Of a DNA stretch of 64,000 bases, positions 1-10,565 are shown one piece after another. Numbering within the stretch: position 1 is the first letter of the stretch; each line of letters starts with the position of its first letter. Both the position numbers and the translations under genes were made by a program. The stretch lies in the NCBI RefSeq assembly GCF_032118995.1, contig NC_092665.1, forward strand, positions 15,830,012 to 15,894,011, read 5' to 3'. Origin of the DNA: Asterias amurensis (taxonomy: Eukaryota > Echinodermata > Asteroidea > Forcipulatida > Asteriidae). The notes beneath the pieces were generated by a model that did no database searches, had not been told where the DNA came from, and saw only the letters and a program-made list of their open reading frames with translations.

Positions 1-352
1 GAATAAGATTGCATTTTTATGTTCCTGTATCAGTTGTCTCTACTTCAGTGAATGTTAGATTGAAGGTTGAAATCACACCCTCTGTGAAACTAACAAGATA
101 CCGCTGATCGCTAACATACAAATCCTTACTGGTAACGGTAAAGATACCCAAGATGAACCAAGACAGGTAATAAGAAGCATTAAAACCAGACACCTGACAG
201 AGAAGACTGACCGTAGTTCCCTCCCGCTGCACCGTCATATTGGGAGAAACTTCAAGAGTCATTGACCGACAGCGGACTGAGAATATCAGCGAAAAAAACA
301 TAAGTGCTAAAAACCAAACACCTTTCACATTGTCTCTACGTTGGTCCTCCAT
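1..352 (-). pseudogene. A1: Ig-receptor A-family pseudogene, 5' part, runs off the left edge
   Basis: The 5' end of an A-family receptor starts at the MEDQRRD methionine, in a strong ATG context (CCATGG read on the minus strand). It encodes a signal peptide and most of a V-like Ig domain. The reading frame stops at the Tyr of the Y-x-C motif in the F strand (TAA where intact paralogues have TAC), just before the second canonical cysteine. The rest of the gene lies left of the window. A3 and A5 carry the same stop, so it was inherited through duplication of a dead or altered copy. The V domain resembles A4 (SDQRYLVSF). A truncated product could not form the V-domain disulfide, so a functional protein is unlikely. 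Confidence 0.85.
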
Positions 353-1401
353 GGTCGTGTGTTGACTACACTGTGAAGTAAATATTCGGTAATTAATGGA
401 ACGCCACTCAACTTTGTAGCCTCACTGAATGTCTAGTTCCTATATTAGTATTTACTGTAATGTTCACCATTGGACTGTTCAAACCGTGTGGCATATATAG
501 CATGAGTTTATAAATCAATCATATATCAACTTGAAAGTGATTTGTTTGATGACAACCTCGCAGTTTGGTCACAGTCTCGAGACTGAGTTGCTGTACTCTG
601 TCTGCGCACGCAAACTAAACTCAACGTCAATAATACGGGAGTAGTTGCGGCGTAAGTTTCCTTGTTATGAACCATTTTTACGCAGTTGTGAAGTTTAGGG
701 TCGTGACCTCTGTTGTGTAGTTTTCTTAGGTAAATTCGAGGGTGCGAGTGAATAATGTGTTATATTATACGTTTTTTCCTTTCATACACCAAAATATATC
801 AACACTGGTTTCAACTGCTCGGGGATACTGAAACGGTAAATATTTTTTTTAGTACAGTAAAGAATATTTTGGCAAGGTTTTGAGTTTCAGCAACTTGTGA
901 TTGTTCTTTGAGAAACTGTTGATGCAATATTTAATATAAATTACGAAATAACACATTTTTTTCCGGGAGAAAAAAATTGTAGTTTTTGTAAGTAAGACTC
1001 CTTTCTTATAAAATTAAGTTAAGTATGGTCACCATAGCTCTGATTAGTGACGTAACCAGAGGAAAGGGAATCATGGAATTTGTCACGTTTCGAAATTTGT
1101 AGCACATTGTCAACCTCCATAACGCGGTCAAGAGTTTAAAAGTAGCATGTGGAAGTACAGCTATTAAAGGTTTGGTGTAAAACCATGTGGATATCCTTTT
1201 TTTTTTTAGTGCCAACCATCAAGTCCAGTATTCTCCTGAAGACAATTGGAGCATGCTTATCGAAACGTTGAGTCGTTAACCATCGGTTCTTTTAAAACCT
1301 TTACTAATAAAAACAGAGACATCAACATGGTGTTACCGCAAACCTCTCTTATAAAATTATACAGAAGTTTGCAATATTTCCCAAAGTGTATTCATTACAA
1401 T
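353..1401. other. Intergenic: A1 upstream and B1 downstream
   Basis: No gene is seen. This stretch is a paralogous copy of 12073-13125 and 28804-29958 (the A-B spacer of the duplicated A-B block). It holds the A1 promoter block and, on the left flank of B1, the conserved 3' sequence of B genes, shortened by the deletion that truncates B1. Confidence 0.7.
494..709 (-). promoter_or_regulatory. A1 upstream block: TATA-like motif and GGGTCGTGACCT palindrome
   Basis: A TATATA motif lies at 494-499, 142 bp upstream of the A1 ATG. The palindrome-like GGGTCGTGACCT lies at 698-709, about 346 bp upstream. Both recur at matching distances in other A genes. A promoter role is inferred. Confidence 0.4.
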
Positions 1402-2337
1402 TTAATACACGCGTATCGAAGTAGCATAAATATGGGATGGATTTTGCTGGTTTGGCCCCTTGTCTGAGGTTGTATTACTTGTCCTTTTACGTCGGTACAC
1501 AAAGTATGAGACGAGGATGGTAACCAGACCAACAAGAAGGATTAAAGGGATTGTTATACCAGTAATTACACCGACAGCGAGGCCAGGTTCGTCAGTAAAA
1601 ACTGTTGAAGGTGTTATTTTTGTGGTTGGGTAGGGGATGATGGTCAAGGGTCCTATCTTGCAGGAAAGAGACGTCCAGTTTTGATTCTCTGGTGTTGCTG
1701 AAAAACAGAAAAATGTGACTCCATCATCTGCAACTTTGACACTCTTCTGCAACCGTGATCCTGAATCGTTTACTGCTGGAGGAGTCTTGACCCAATCTGG
1801 CCTTTCTACAGGTTCTTTTGTATCACTGACCACTGGGGTTCTTTCATCGATGACCGTGCTACATGTCAGAATGTTTCCCTCGTTCACCACTGCCGGACCG
1901 TTCGGGAAACAGACTGGAAACTCTTCGGTCGAGTTTACAGTAAGACGCCCTTGTCCATTTGTAAGTATAGTTCCTGCAGTGTTGTTCGCAACAATGACGC
2001 ACAAGTATAACCCTTCATCTGACTTCGTGAGGTTGGTGATTGTGAGACTTTGGGAATAAAGTTTCACCATTTCATTAATTAGATTATCAGGGCTGAAGGA
2101 CATTCTGTGATCCGGTATTACATTGACGTAAGACGAGTTGTAAGATCTTAGCCAGGTAAACATGTGAGCGTTGGGGTCAAAGCCAGCCGCGGAGCATGTA
2201 AGAGTAACATTACCATTCTCAACTGGTTGCACTGGGAAACTGGAGACAGTGGGCTGACTGACTTGACATTCACTCGGTGATGGAAGACAAAGCCAGAAAA
2301 AGACGAAACAGCCACTAATGATAGAAATAATTCCCAT
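1402..2337 (-). CDS. B1: Ig-type transmembrane receptor with a truncated tail (311 aa)
   Basis: B-family single-exon receptor. The start is set at MGIISI because the in-frame extension upstream has no ATG here, and MG[IV] is the first ATG in several paralogues. It encodes a signal peptide (about 1-24), a V-like Ig domain with both cysteines (TLTC and YLCV) and the F-D-P-N-x-H-M-F-T-W core, the four-cysteine membrane-proximal domain ending SCKIGPL, a Thr-rich stalk and a transmembrane helix. The tail stops two residues after IYATSIR: a deletion fused the tail at 1410/1411 to 3' flanking sequence. All YxNV and YMEL/YTEL motifs are therefore lost. The ectodomain is nearly the same as B6 and B8. 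A signalling-dead decoy receptor is possible, as is early decay. Confidence 0.8.
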   Translation of the reverse strand: MGIISIISGCFVFFWLCLPSPSECQVSQPTVSSFPVQPVENGNVTLTCSAAGFDPNAHMFTWLRSYNSSYVNVIPDHRMSFSPDNLINEMVKLYSQSLTITNLTKSDEGLYLCVIVANNTAGTILTNGQGRLTVNSTEEFPVCFPNGPAVVNEGNILTCSTVIDERTPVVSDTKEPVERPDWVKTPPAVNDSGSRLQKSVKVADDGVTFFCFSATPENQNWTSLSCKIGPLTIIPYPTTKITPSTVFTDEPGLAVGVITGITIPLILLVGLVTILVSYFVYRRKRTSNTTSDKGPNQQNPSHIYATSIRVY

Positions 2338-2796
2338 TTTGGAAGGTCGAAAATTCCGCGATACTTTCGGTCCACGTTTCTGTATTTTCAAAAGAAATTC
2401 GATCGTGTTTTTTAGCTTCACGACACAAAACAGTCAATCCAGTTGCAATAAACCCTCAGTCTCGGTAGTTTTTATTGGTTAACGAATATGGTCCATCCAA
2501 TGTGCATCATAGAGTACACGCCAACGCAACCAAATACATCAGCAACGGGGTGTGTAGTTCGAGTTTCTATCGAATAAAACCTTTAACCAATCACTCAAAG
2601 ATGCAAAAACAGTCGTCACTCGATGAGACGAATTTGTTGAAAGAATCCTTCAACTACACCCTGCCATTGACTGTGTTTTGATATATTTCCTTGTAGACCA
2701 ACATGCCAAGTACAACGTTAGGCCATGTCGGGGCGGCGAGCAATATGGCTGCCGGCAGTCGGAAAGTACATTTATGAAGCAGCGATGCAAAATCTG

Positions 2797-4179
2797 TGGT
2801 GGCCCTGAAGGGACACAGCCAGTCGTGAATATTTTTGCGACGTCGTGAATTTATTCACAAGTCGCAAATATGTTTGCAACGTCATGAACATTTTTGCGAC
2901 GTCGTGAATTTATTCACGACAAGTTGCGAATATTTTGGCGACGTCGCGAATCTTTTCACGACTAGTCGCGAACATTTTTATGACGTCGTGAATATTTCTG
3001 CGACTAGTCGCGAATATTTTTTCAGTAGCTTGAGTGTGTAATTACTGTATTCACGTTGACGGCTTAGTAAGACTAAGTAAAAGCTGTCCAGTACGATGAT
3101 GGATCCGGAGGAGAATTCCGACTCTTGCAAATCGATGGTGGATTGTTTAAACAAAACTAACGTTAACGTATGGCCCTAACGGTAGGCCTAGGCCTAACGT
3201 TATAGTTTTACTAGTACTTTAGTAGGAGTAGGCTATCCTATGCTAGGCAATAAACGTTGGCACTTTCACTCTTCAGAAAAAAAACATAACGTTATATGTC
3301 ACCCGCTCCTTCTTAATGATGAATATCGAGTACATTTCATTTTTGAGTTTATCATAATAATCCCAACAAGCAAATCTCAACATTTTAAATAAAATAAAAA
3401 TTTTGATCATACGACCTTCCTGTCCAAAATAATATGTTATTTTCGATGACCTTGACACTATAAATTTTACGACCCGTTTTGAAAAACACAAACGCTAGAA
3501 ATTATTTACTTTTAAAAGTGCGACGTCTCACACACTCATTAAAACAACAATGTTTTACAAAATGAAAACATCAATTTTTAACCCCGGCGTAGTCGGACCA
3601 ACAATAGGTAAATTTTACAAACAACCCAATGATAAGTTTAATTATAATGTATTGACAATTTCAGCAATAAATTTGACAATTTTTACCTGAAATGTTAGAG
3701 CAATTTGCGTTGTTATTTCCAACTTGAAACGCGAGTTCGTTCCGTCACGGCAGGGTGCAACGCATCACGTAATCCCCACCAAGTTTAACTGAAAGATTAA
3801 TCCTTTAGCATTCAGAATTATTTGGGTTTGGAGTAACTCAACCTTGAAAACCCCCGAAATATTGATGAAAATCAGACACTGTTTTTTCGAACTTCGATAA
3901 CAATTCTACTGGATAAAACATGGGCCCCATACACATAGCCGAGTGGCAACAATCGTCATAGCTTGGCTCTCTACGCGTGCCGTGTAATAATTACACACTC
4001 AAGCTACTGACAAAAATATTTACGACTAGTCGCGAATTTATTCACGACTAGTCGCAGAATTATTCACGACGTCGTAAAAATATTCGCGACTAGTCGTGAA
4101 AATATTCGCGACTAGTCGTGAATAAATATACGACGTCGCGAAAATATTCACGACTGGCTGTGTCCCTTCAGGGCCACCA
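2797..4179. mobile_element. Foldback/MITE DNA element, TIRs begin TGGTGGCCCTGAAGGGAC
   Basis: A 1,383-bp insertion absent from the paralogous sites near 39.18 and 47.69 kb. Both ends carry inverted TGGTGGCCCTGAAGGGAC followed by ACAGCCAGTCGTGAATATT. The arms of roughly 200 bp consist of short palindromes, CGACGTCG and CGACTAGTCG, spaced by AT-rich AATATTTTT-type linkers. The centre (about 3045-3980) shows no transposase. A short relative with the same ends lies at 61684-61855. An 8-bp target duplication (hAT-like) is possible but not clear, so the superfamily is uncertain. Confidence 0.8.
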
Positions 4180-4300
4180 TAAAAACCTCATTTGAATAAA
4201 AGTAAATTCTTTACAAATTGTCAAATCTGGTGCGATTTAGGGATCTTTTCATCAACAGGTTGCGGGAAATCGTGTATTCGTGTGCAGTGGACTGTAGAAG

Positions 4301-4308
4301 TGACGTCA
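4301..4308. promoter_or_regulatory. CRE-like TGACGTCA upstream of B1
   Basis: Perfect TGACGTCA. The same site sits upstream of the related genes B6 and B8. It is about 1.96 kb from the B1 ATG, but only about 0.58 kb if the inserted foldback element is discounted. Confidence 0.35.
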
Positions 4309-4837
4309 TGGTACCGACATAGAACACAACGATGTTGTTAATATTCTAAGGATAATAGATCGAAAGCTATTTGAAGTATGTATGTGAAGTATAACTCAAT
4401 AAGGCGTTGGGTGTATTTATCTTAAATGATTACTTTCTATGACCATTTCATGAAATCGGTGAGAGAATAATTTTGTGCTCATGAATAAAAAATAAGTTGT
4501 ATTTATATAGAAGCCTTTAGAAAGATCGACAGACGCTAAAACATGAATAGATTCAGTAGGCCTACGTCGAATAAACCTGTTGGAATGGCTCGTTATTCTA
4601 CATCTCAGCAAAAATACAATCAGATAGACTGGTTTCATGCTTGAACACTCTGAAAGGAGGAACACACTGGTGTATTACCATCACAGGGACTTGCTACAAA
4701 CCTATGATTGTGAAGAGGTTTTAACGAGAATGCTTCTCCATAGCTTGAAACCAACTTAACATGTGCATAGGGGAGTGGGGTTAGGGTTGGGGTAGATGGA
4801 ACAGTGTTTCTGGGATTTTCATTTCTCTGTCCTCATC

Positions 4838-4973
4838 TAAGGCTGAATCCAAATTGGCGGCTACGGCTGTTGCTAAGGGTGCTGCTAAGGTCGTCCTATG
4901 CCTCAACACATAATGACGCGGACATTTAGCCGTAGCCGTAGCAGCTGTAGCCGCTAATTCGGACACAGCCTTA
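4838..4973. repeat. GCTACG-rich hairpin element, copy 1
   Basis: Inverted repeat running from TAAGGCTG to CAGCCTTA with GGCGGCTACGGCT arms. Paralogous copies at 39844-39994 and 48361-48511 differ in the number of GCTACG hexamers. Probably an old small inverted-repeat element. Confidence 0.6.
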
Positions 4974-5756
4974 GAATCCTGACTTGGACCAAGACAGATA
5001 AACCCTACAGGCTGCAAGAAGGGGGTAATAAATGGGGGCGGAGATATGAATAGGCGGGACATTCTTCTACTTGGTTACATTTCCGATGGCCCACTTAGGA
5101 ACTTCAGTGACAAATACAAAAAAAATGATAGTGTCAAACGAGTCAATTTATGGCCAACGGTTTCGAAGACATTTCGAAGAAAATTATCACTTTAAAAATG
5201 TAACCCTTTGTTCAGAAAATCTAAAAAAAATAAATATATATACACATCAAAAATCCGGGCCGTCTCGGATAGTCAGATTCTTTAAGAAATTCTTTTGTTT
5301 CCTTTCAAAGTGTTTCTTTTGACACAGTGCAAATGGTTGCCTCCAAGTTGCAGTAAAAATGGTCCTTCTGAACAAAATGCTCGTTCTTATGTTTGAAGGT
5401 GAAAAAGTAAATTGGTCCATTCGCGAAGTGTCACCTCGTTTCACTGCACTCGAATTAAATGCAATGTTGGACCATACATGAATAATCAGGGCATCAAATT
5501 TGACTTGAATACACCAAAGCTCAGACAGAAACTTTAAAAGTTATGTCTTTGGTTATAAGTAAAACAAAACAAAATATTTAAATCAACAAAATGTACAGCG
5601 CAAATCATAACATGAATACAATAAGAAGTATGTGTTTAACTGAGTAAAATAAACCACTGCTTTTACTGTATTCTGCATACTGTGTGAACTCTTATTTATA
5701 CAAAGAAGTATGCTGTTGTAGTTAGTTTACAATAACATTGTAGTAAATAATAACAA

Positions 5757-6118
5757 AGACACTGGACACCTTTGGTAATTGTCAAAGACCAGTGTCTGGC
5801 ACTTGGTGTAACCCAACATCTGTATAAAATAACAAACCTGTGAAAATTTGGGCACAAAGTTGCAAGGAAATAATTTAAGAAAAGAAAAAAAAAAACACCC
5901 TCGTGGCAATGTTCGTGCTTTCAGATGAAAATGATAAAAAGCTTCGCGGAAGTCTTTTAATGTTTTAGTGAGAACTTACCACTTTCTCAAAAACTCAAAT
6001 TCAGAGAAAGTCGTTTCTCACATTGTTTTATACCATCATCATTATACTTGCAGCTTTCCGTTGCTCGTTGTTAAGTTTTTATGCTAATACATTTTGAGTA
6101 ATTACTTAAGGTGTCAAG
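5757..6118 (-). mobile_element. Degenerate TTAA-family MITE
   Basis: Contains the AGACACTGGACACCTTTGG end, GGTAATTGTCAAAGACCAGTG, TTGGTGTAACCCAACAT and a degraded opposite end near 6100. It is a diverged member of the TTAA inverted-repeat family described at 14725-15110 and is shared with the copies near 41.5 and 49.5 kb. Confidence 0.55.
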
Positions 6119-6717
6119 TGAATTTAATTACATGCTGTTTTTATAAAGCACAACCAACAAGCCAACTTCAGCCTTGTATTTTGTTAGGGTGAATTTTAGT
6201 CTTGATTTCCTTATAATACTCAACCCGATTGAGCCCAAACTTTTTAGGGGAACCACCAGTTCATTCCCATGATATTTTGGACATGTTAGTTGTACGAAAG
6301 AAAATGTGCAAAACGCATTACTAATGCAGTGGTGTGAAAAGGTGTTTTGTAGTATTCAACTCTATTGTACTGCTGAATGACGAGCAGTGCTGGGAACGAG
6401 GTGAACAATAACAACAGCACCGATCTCAGGGTTAACTTATATTGTAATTCATAAATCTGCTAAACACACGAAGTTGCTAATAATCACAATTCTAGATAAT
6501 TGTGCTGATGCATATGGGGGTGTACAAAAACTACAACACCATCTCTGGGTTAACATATCCTTATAATTTTTAAAATATGCTAATTTCAAATGTTTACAAA
6601 CAATCACAGCACTATTGGTGTTGCAGAATACCAGCTAAAATACAACGCACACGTACAGCAAACGCGCCTGGTTCCTTACTATTTTTTGGCTAGCAATATT
6701 CAACCAGCTTAGCGGCA

Positions 6718-6723
6718 TTTATT
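6718..6723 (-). terminator. Candidate polyadenylation signal of A2
   Basis: AATAAA on the minus strand, about 52 bp beyond the A2 stop codon. The paralogous positions after A7 and A8 read AAGAAA, so use of this site is uncertain. Confidence 0.35.
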
Positions 6724-6774
6724 CGGTTTAAGTGAACTTTGTGAAATGGAGATATTTTGAGCCCACTTTTAGTT

Positions 6775-8364
6775 TTACACGCGAATATCAGCATACAGAG
6801 TTTCTTGCGGATTTACCAATTGTTTGTTTTCGTCTTGTCCTTCTTTCTCAAGATCTAGGTCAGCATAGACGACTGTCTGGGAAGACCCTTGCTCCATCTT
6901 ATCGGGGATCTCTTCACGTCTTGAGAACTTCTTGGGTTTCCTCAACGGCTGTGGAGGTTGTCCAGTCGTGTCTTCACTCTGCGAAGTGCCTCCACTGGCG
7001 TCTGCGTTGTTTCCACGGGGCTTGATCACCTGAGCGTAAATCTGTGGTGATTGTTGCGGAGGATCCGACGCACCAGGACGGCCTCTCTCGCTATGGTTTC
7101 GTCCGGTGGTTGCATGGGTTTGGTCGGTGTCATCGTGTGGTTTCGGGGGAATTCCAACGCTGGACTCCTGGTCGGACGGCTGCTTAACTTCACTGCTGAC
7201 ATTAGCACCAGCTACTGCAATGTTCAGGTTAAGACGCAGGGAAATGTTCATGTCTGGCTCGCGGGTTACGATAGATGATTCTGCGTATATGTTTGACTCA
7301 ACTCCCGGTCGACCAGGCTGTGAGACACTAACCGACTGCTCTTCCAGGACAGAGTTGTATGAAGGAGGTACTTCATAACTATCCCTACTCACTACATCAG
7401 GAGGACTTCTTGAAGTATCTTCGTGAGCCTGTGGGGTTTTCCGGGAGCTGCCGCAGTCGATGAGGTAGTCTTTGGGGTGAAACCATCGCCTAGGATCACA
7501 TCGACAACACATAGTATGTATTGCGATAATAATGACGAGGACGAGCACTCCAATGACGATACCAGTGATTTGACCAGCAGACAGGCCTGGTGTTACGACT
7601 GCTACACCGGTAGGCCTGGTTGTTATTGTCGGTATTGTTGTGGATTCGATGTCAACAACATTCAAAGGTCCAATAGTGCAAGACAGATTCATGTCAGACG
7701 GCGGTAAGTTAGCAACACAGATGTACGTTTGTGAATTGTCCGAGGTTGTAACATTTTTTAATAACAGAGCTATTCCACCATGCTGATATGAGTAGTAGAG
7801 CGTCCATTCATCATTATCTGCACTAATCGATGCAGTTGCGTTACCAGATGTACTGCAGGAGATGAAACTTCCAGTGTTTACTGTCCCCGGACCGTTTGGA
7901 TTGCAGGACGGGAAGGCATCTCTGGGGTACACTGACAAAACTAGTTTTTTGTCTAAGACCCCCACAAAGGACATCTCACCAGTTGGATGAATAAGATTGC
8001 ATTGGTATGTTCCTGTATCAGTTGTCTTTACTTCAGTGAATGTTAGATTGAAGGTTGAAATCAAACCCTTTGTGAAGCTAACCAGATATCGCTCATTTCT
8101 ATAAACAGACAAGTCCGTACTGGTAACAACGAAACTGCCTGACCCCTCTTTAACCCACGATAGAAAATGAGTTGAAGCATTAAAACCATACACCTGACAG
8201 AGAAGACTGACCGTAGTTCCCTCCTGCTGCACCGTCATATTGGGAGAAACTTCAAGAGTCATTGAAGGATTTGACTGACAGCGAACCGAGAATACCAGCG
8301 AAGAAAACATCAACGCTAAAAACCAAACACCTTTCACAACAATGTCTCTGCGTTGGTCCTCCAT
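6775..8364 (-). CDS. A2: Ig-type receptor with long ITIM/ITSM-like tail (529 aa)
   Basis: Single-exon type I membrane receptor, start at MEDQRRD (ATG at 8364) as in all A paralogues. Signal peptide about 1-30; V-like Ig domain about 34-144 (Cys56, Trp70, Cys122 in the DTGTYQC motif); four-cysteine membrane-proximal domain about 150-237 (Cys154, 170, 216, 229) ending CTIGPL; Thr/Pro stalk; transmembrane helix about 262-286; juxtamembrane HTMCCRCDPRRW, where the cysteines could be palmitoylated. The tail of about 240 residues has Y443 (IYAQV), Y500 (VVYADL, ITIM-like) and Y524 (TLYADI, ITSM-like), plus Y336 and Y360. Several N-x-S/T sites suggest a glycosylated ectodomain. By family logic this is an inhibitory cell-surface receptor recruiting SH2 phosphatases. 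The ligand is unknown. Closest relative is A8. Confidence 0.9.
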   Translation of the reverse strand: MEDQRRDIVVKGVWFLALMFSSLVFSVRCQSNPSMTLEVSPNMTVQQEGTTVSLLCQVYGFNASTHFLSWVKEGSGSFVVTSTDLSVYRNERYLVSFTKGLISTFNLTFTEVKTTDTGTYQCNLIHPTGEMSFVGVLDKKLVLSVYPRDAFPSCNPNGPGTVNTGSFISCSTSGNATASISADNDEWTLYYSYQHGGIALLLKNVTTSDNSQTYICVANLPPSDMNLSCTIGPLNVVDIESTTIPTITTRPTGVAVVTPGLSAGQITGIVIGVLVLVIIIAIHTMCCRCDPRRWFHPKDYLIDCGSSRKTPQAHEDTSRSPPDVVSRDSYEVPPSYNSVLEEQSVSVSQPGRPGVESNIYAESSIVTREPDMNISLRLNLNIAVAGANVSSEVKQPSDQESSVGIPPKPHDDTDQTHATTGRNHSERGRPGASDPPQQSPQIYAQVIKPRGNNADASGGTSQSEDTTGQPPQPLRKPKKFSRREEIPDKMEQGSSQTVVYADLDLEKEGQDENKQLVNPQETLYADIRV

Positions 8365-8510
8365 GGTCGTGTGTTGATCGACTACACCGCGAAGTTGACA
8401 TTCAGTAATTGATGAAACACGACTCAACTTCTGTAGACTCACTGAAAGTATAATTTCTTTATCGGTCTTACTGATTATATTTGTTCACCATTGGACTGTT
8501 CAAACCTTCT

Positions 8511-8736
8511 TGTGTATAGCATGAGTATATTCCGTCATCAATTTGAACGTGATTTGGTTGATATCAACCTCGCAGTTTGGTCCCAGTCTCGAGACTGATT
8601 TGCTGTACTCTGTCTGCGCACACAAAGTTACCTCAACATTATTATCATACGGGAGTAGTTGTGGCGTTATTTTTCCAAGACTAGTTTCCTTGTTATGAAC
8701 ACTTTTACGCAGTTGTGAAGTTTAGGGTCATGACCT
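8511..8736 (-). promoter_or_regulatory. A2 upstream block
   Basis: The TATA-like site is weakened to TGTATA here (near 8513). GGGTCATGACCT at 8725-8736 lies 361 bp upstream of the ATG. It differs by one base from the perfect inverted nuclear-receptor palindrome AGGTCATGACCT. Confidence 0.4.
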
Positions 8737-9926
8737 CTGTTGTATGTACCTTTCTTAATAGGTAAATATGTGGGTGGGTAGTATAATAATGCCATTTGAG
8801 TTTACGGTTTCTCTTTTCATACACACACCTCTATCAACACTAGAAAAGTTAAAACTGCATCATTTACTTGAAATGTTTATCATCTCAACGGTGGTACTAA
8901 AAAACAAACTGTCTAAAACACTCTTCTGTTAACTATTGGAAGAAAAACATTTCCAACTATCCATAACTGAACTGCAAACCTACTTAGCATACATCAGTGT
9001 GTACAGAGAATGCAGTTTGTGTTATACGCGTATGAGGTATGAATCGACCTGTCAGATTGAACCATTCATGTGAAACGCCAATGATTTCCGTCATGGTGTC
9101 TTGCTACACTGCAACACATTGTGATTGGCTGCTTGGAATGTTTCCCCTTATCTTTTGAAAATTTTGTGTGTATTGATTATTTTGTTAATGTCTTGTAAAC
9201 CTGTTGAAGTTGTAGCTACACTATTTTCTAAGATGAAAGTTCCATCCTCATAACACTTAAGGAGGATGACACTCCAGTTCCTCTCAGGACAGGTTTTTTT
9301 CAAAGACTAGTTTCCTTGTTATGAACACGTTTACGCAGTTGTGAAGTTTAGGGTCATGACCTCTGTACTGTGTGCCTTTCTTAGGTAAATATGTTGGTGG
9401 GTAGTATAAGAATGCCATTTGAGTTTACGGTTTCTCCTTTCATACACACACCTCTATCAACACTAGAAAAGTTAAAACTGCATCATTTACTTGAAATGTT
9501 TATCATCTCAACGGTGGTACTACAAAACAAACTGTCTAAAAAACTCTTCTGTTAACTTTTGGAAGAAAAACATTTCCAACTATCCATAACTGAACTGCAA
9601 ACCTATTTAGCATACATCAGTGTGTGTACAGAGAATGCAGTTTGTGTTTACGCGTATGAGGTATGAATCAACCTGTCAGATTGAACCATTCATGAGAAAC
9701 CAACCCTGAATTACGCCAATGATTTCCGTCATGGCGGCTTGCTACGCAGCAACATTGGATTGGCTGCTTTGAATGTTTCCCCTTATCTTTTGAAAATATT
9801 GTGTGTCTTGATTATTTTGTTCATATTTGGTAACACTGGTAACTTGCAGCTACACTATTTTATCAGATGAAGGCTCCATCCTCATAACACTTAAGGAGGA
9901 TGACACTCCAGTTCCTCTCAGGACAG
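8675..9926. repeat. Tandem duplication of the A-type upstream region, period 626 bp
   Basis: Two direct copies (about 8675-9300 and 9301-9926) each contain ACTAGTTTCCTTGTTATGAA, GGGTCATGACCT (8725 and 9351), the CACACACCTCTATCAACAC block and GATGACACTCCAGTTCCTCT at the far end. They differ by scattered substitutions and small indels. Confidence 0.85.
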
Positions 9927-10565
9927 TTTAGCAAGATTTACGTAGATTTAAAAACAAAAAATAAAAATATTTAGTTTTTTTTATTGTTCTCATGCAAACA
10001 AAAATAATAGGCAGCTTGATTTTCAAAACCTAAAATGTATTTTAATCATTATATTTGGATTGACACGTCTTGAAAAACTTGTTTAAAAACAAAATCTACG
10101 ACCACACATGAACCATAAAAGAACCCCCACCGGTTATTACTCGAAGTCATGTCAGATTTCAAAATAATCATCGTTACTTTAAAAGAAGTGTTATCCATTC
10201 TTTGACATCAAATCTGAGTAATGGTTTCCGTTAAACAGAACAAAGCAGCGCTTGTTTGGTTTTAATTCGGAAAATGGAAAACACTTAAACAACAAAATTC
10301 TTTCAAAAACCTTAAGGTACTTTCAAACCATTCTGTGTTGATTAATACGTCCTGTAAAAGTCTTTCAAAAACACAATTTAAAATTACACATGAAGCATTA
10401 AAGACCGCCACCAATATAAACTCTTATGATTTTCAGATTTCCAAATTTCCATCTATACAAAGTTGCCACTCATTTATGATATCAAATCGGAATATTTAAT
10501 ACAAAAGAAGTTACACCCGCAGGCTATCATTATTGACTTGATCAAACAATTCCAAATCTTAGGAT

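Larger units (their letters stand above)
2338..6774. other. Intergenic: B1 upstream to A2 downstream
   Basis: No gene is seen. Apart from the foldback element at 2797-4179, the stretch is paralogous to 38.9-42.4 kb and 47.3-50.4 kb. It contains a CRE-like site, a GCTACG-rich hairpin and a degenerate TTAA-family element, listed separately. A short TAGGCCTAGGCCTA palindrome lies near 3185 inside the foldback element. Confidence 0.7.

Noticed and set aside
17-352. A1-type product as a deliberate short secreted V-domain protein
   Set aside because: The stop removes the second cysteine of the V-domain disulfide and the G strand; the sequence beyond it continues as a normal receptor in A3 and A5.
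2421-2421. Longer N-terminus of B1, B6 and B8 (28 extra residues)
   Set aside because: B1 has GTG at that position, B5, B7 and B10 have no upstream in-frame ATG, and the extension would bury the signal peptide.
7051-7707. Plus-strand open frames opposite A2, with similar ones opposite A7 and A8
   Set aside because: They are antisense shadows kept open by the composition of the receptor tail; they lack domains, and the receptor frame shows clear protein conservation.
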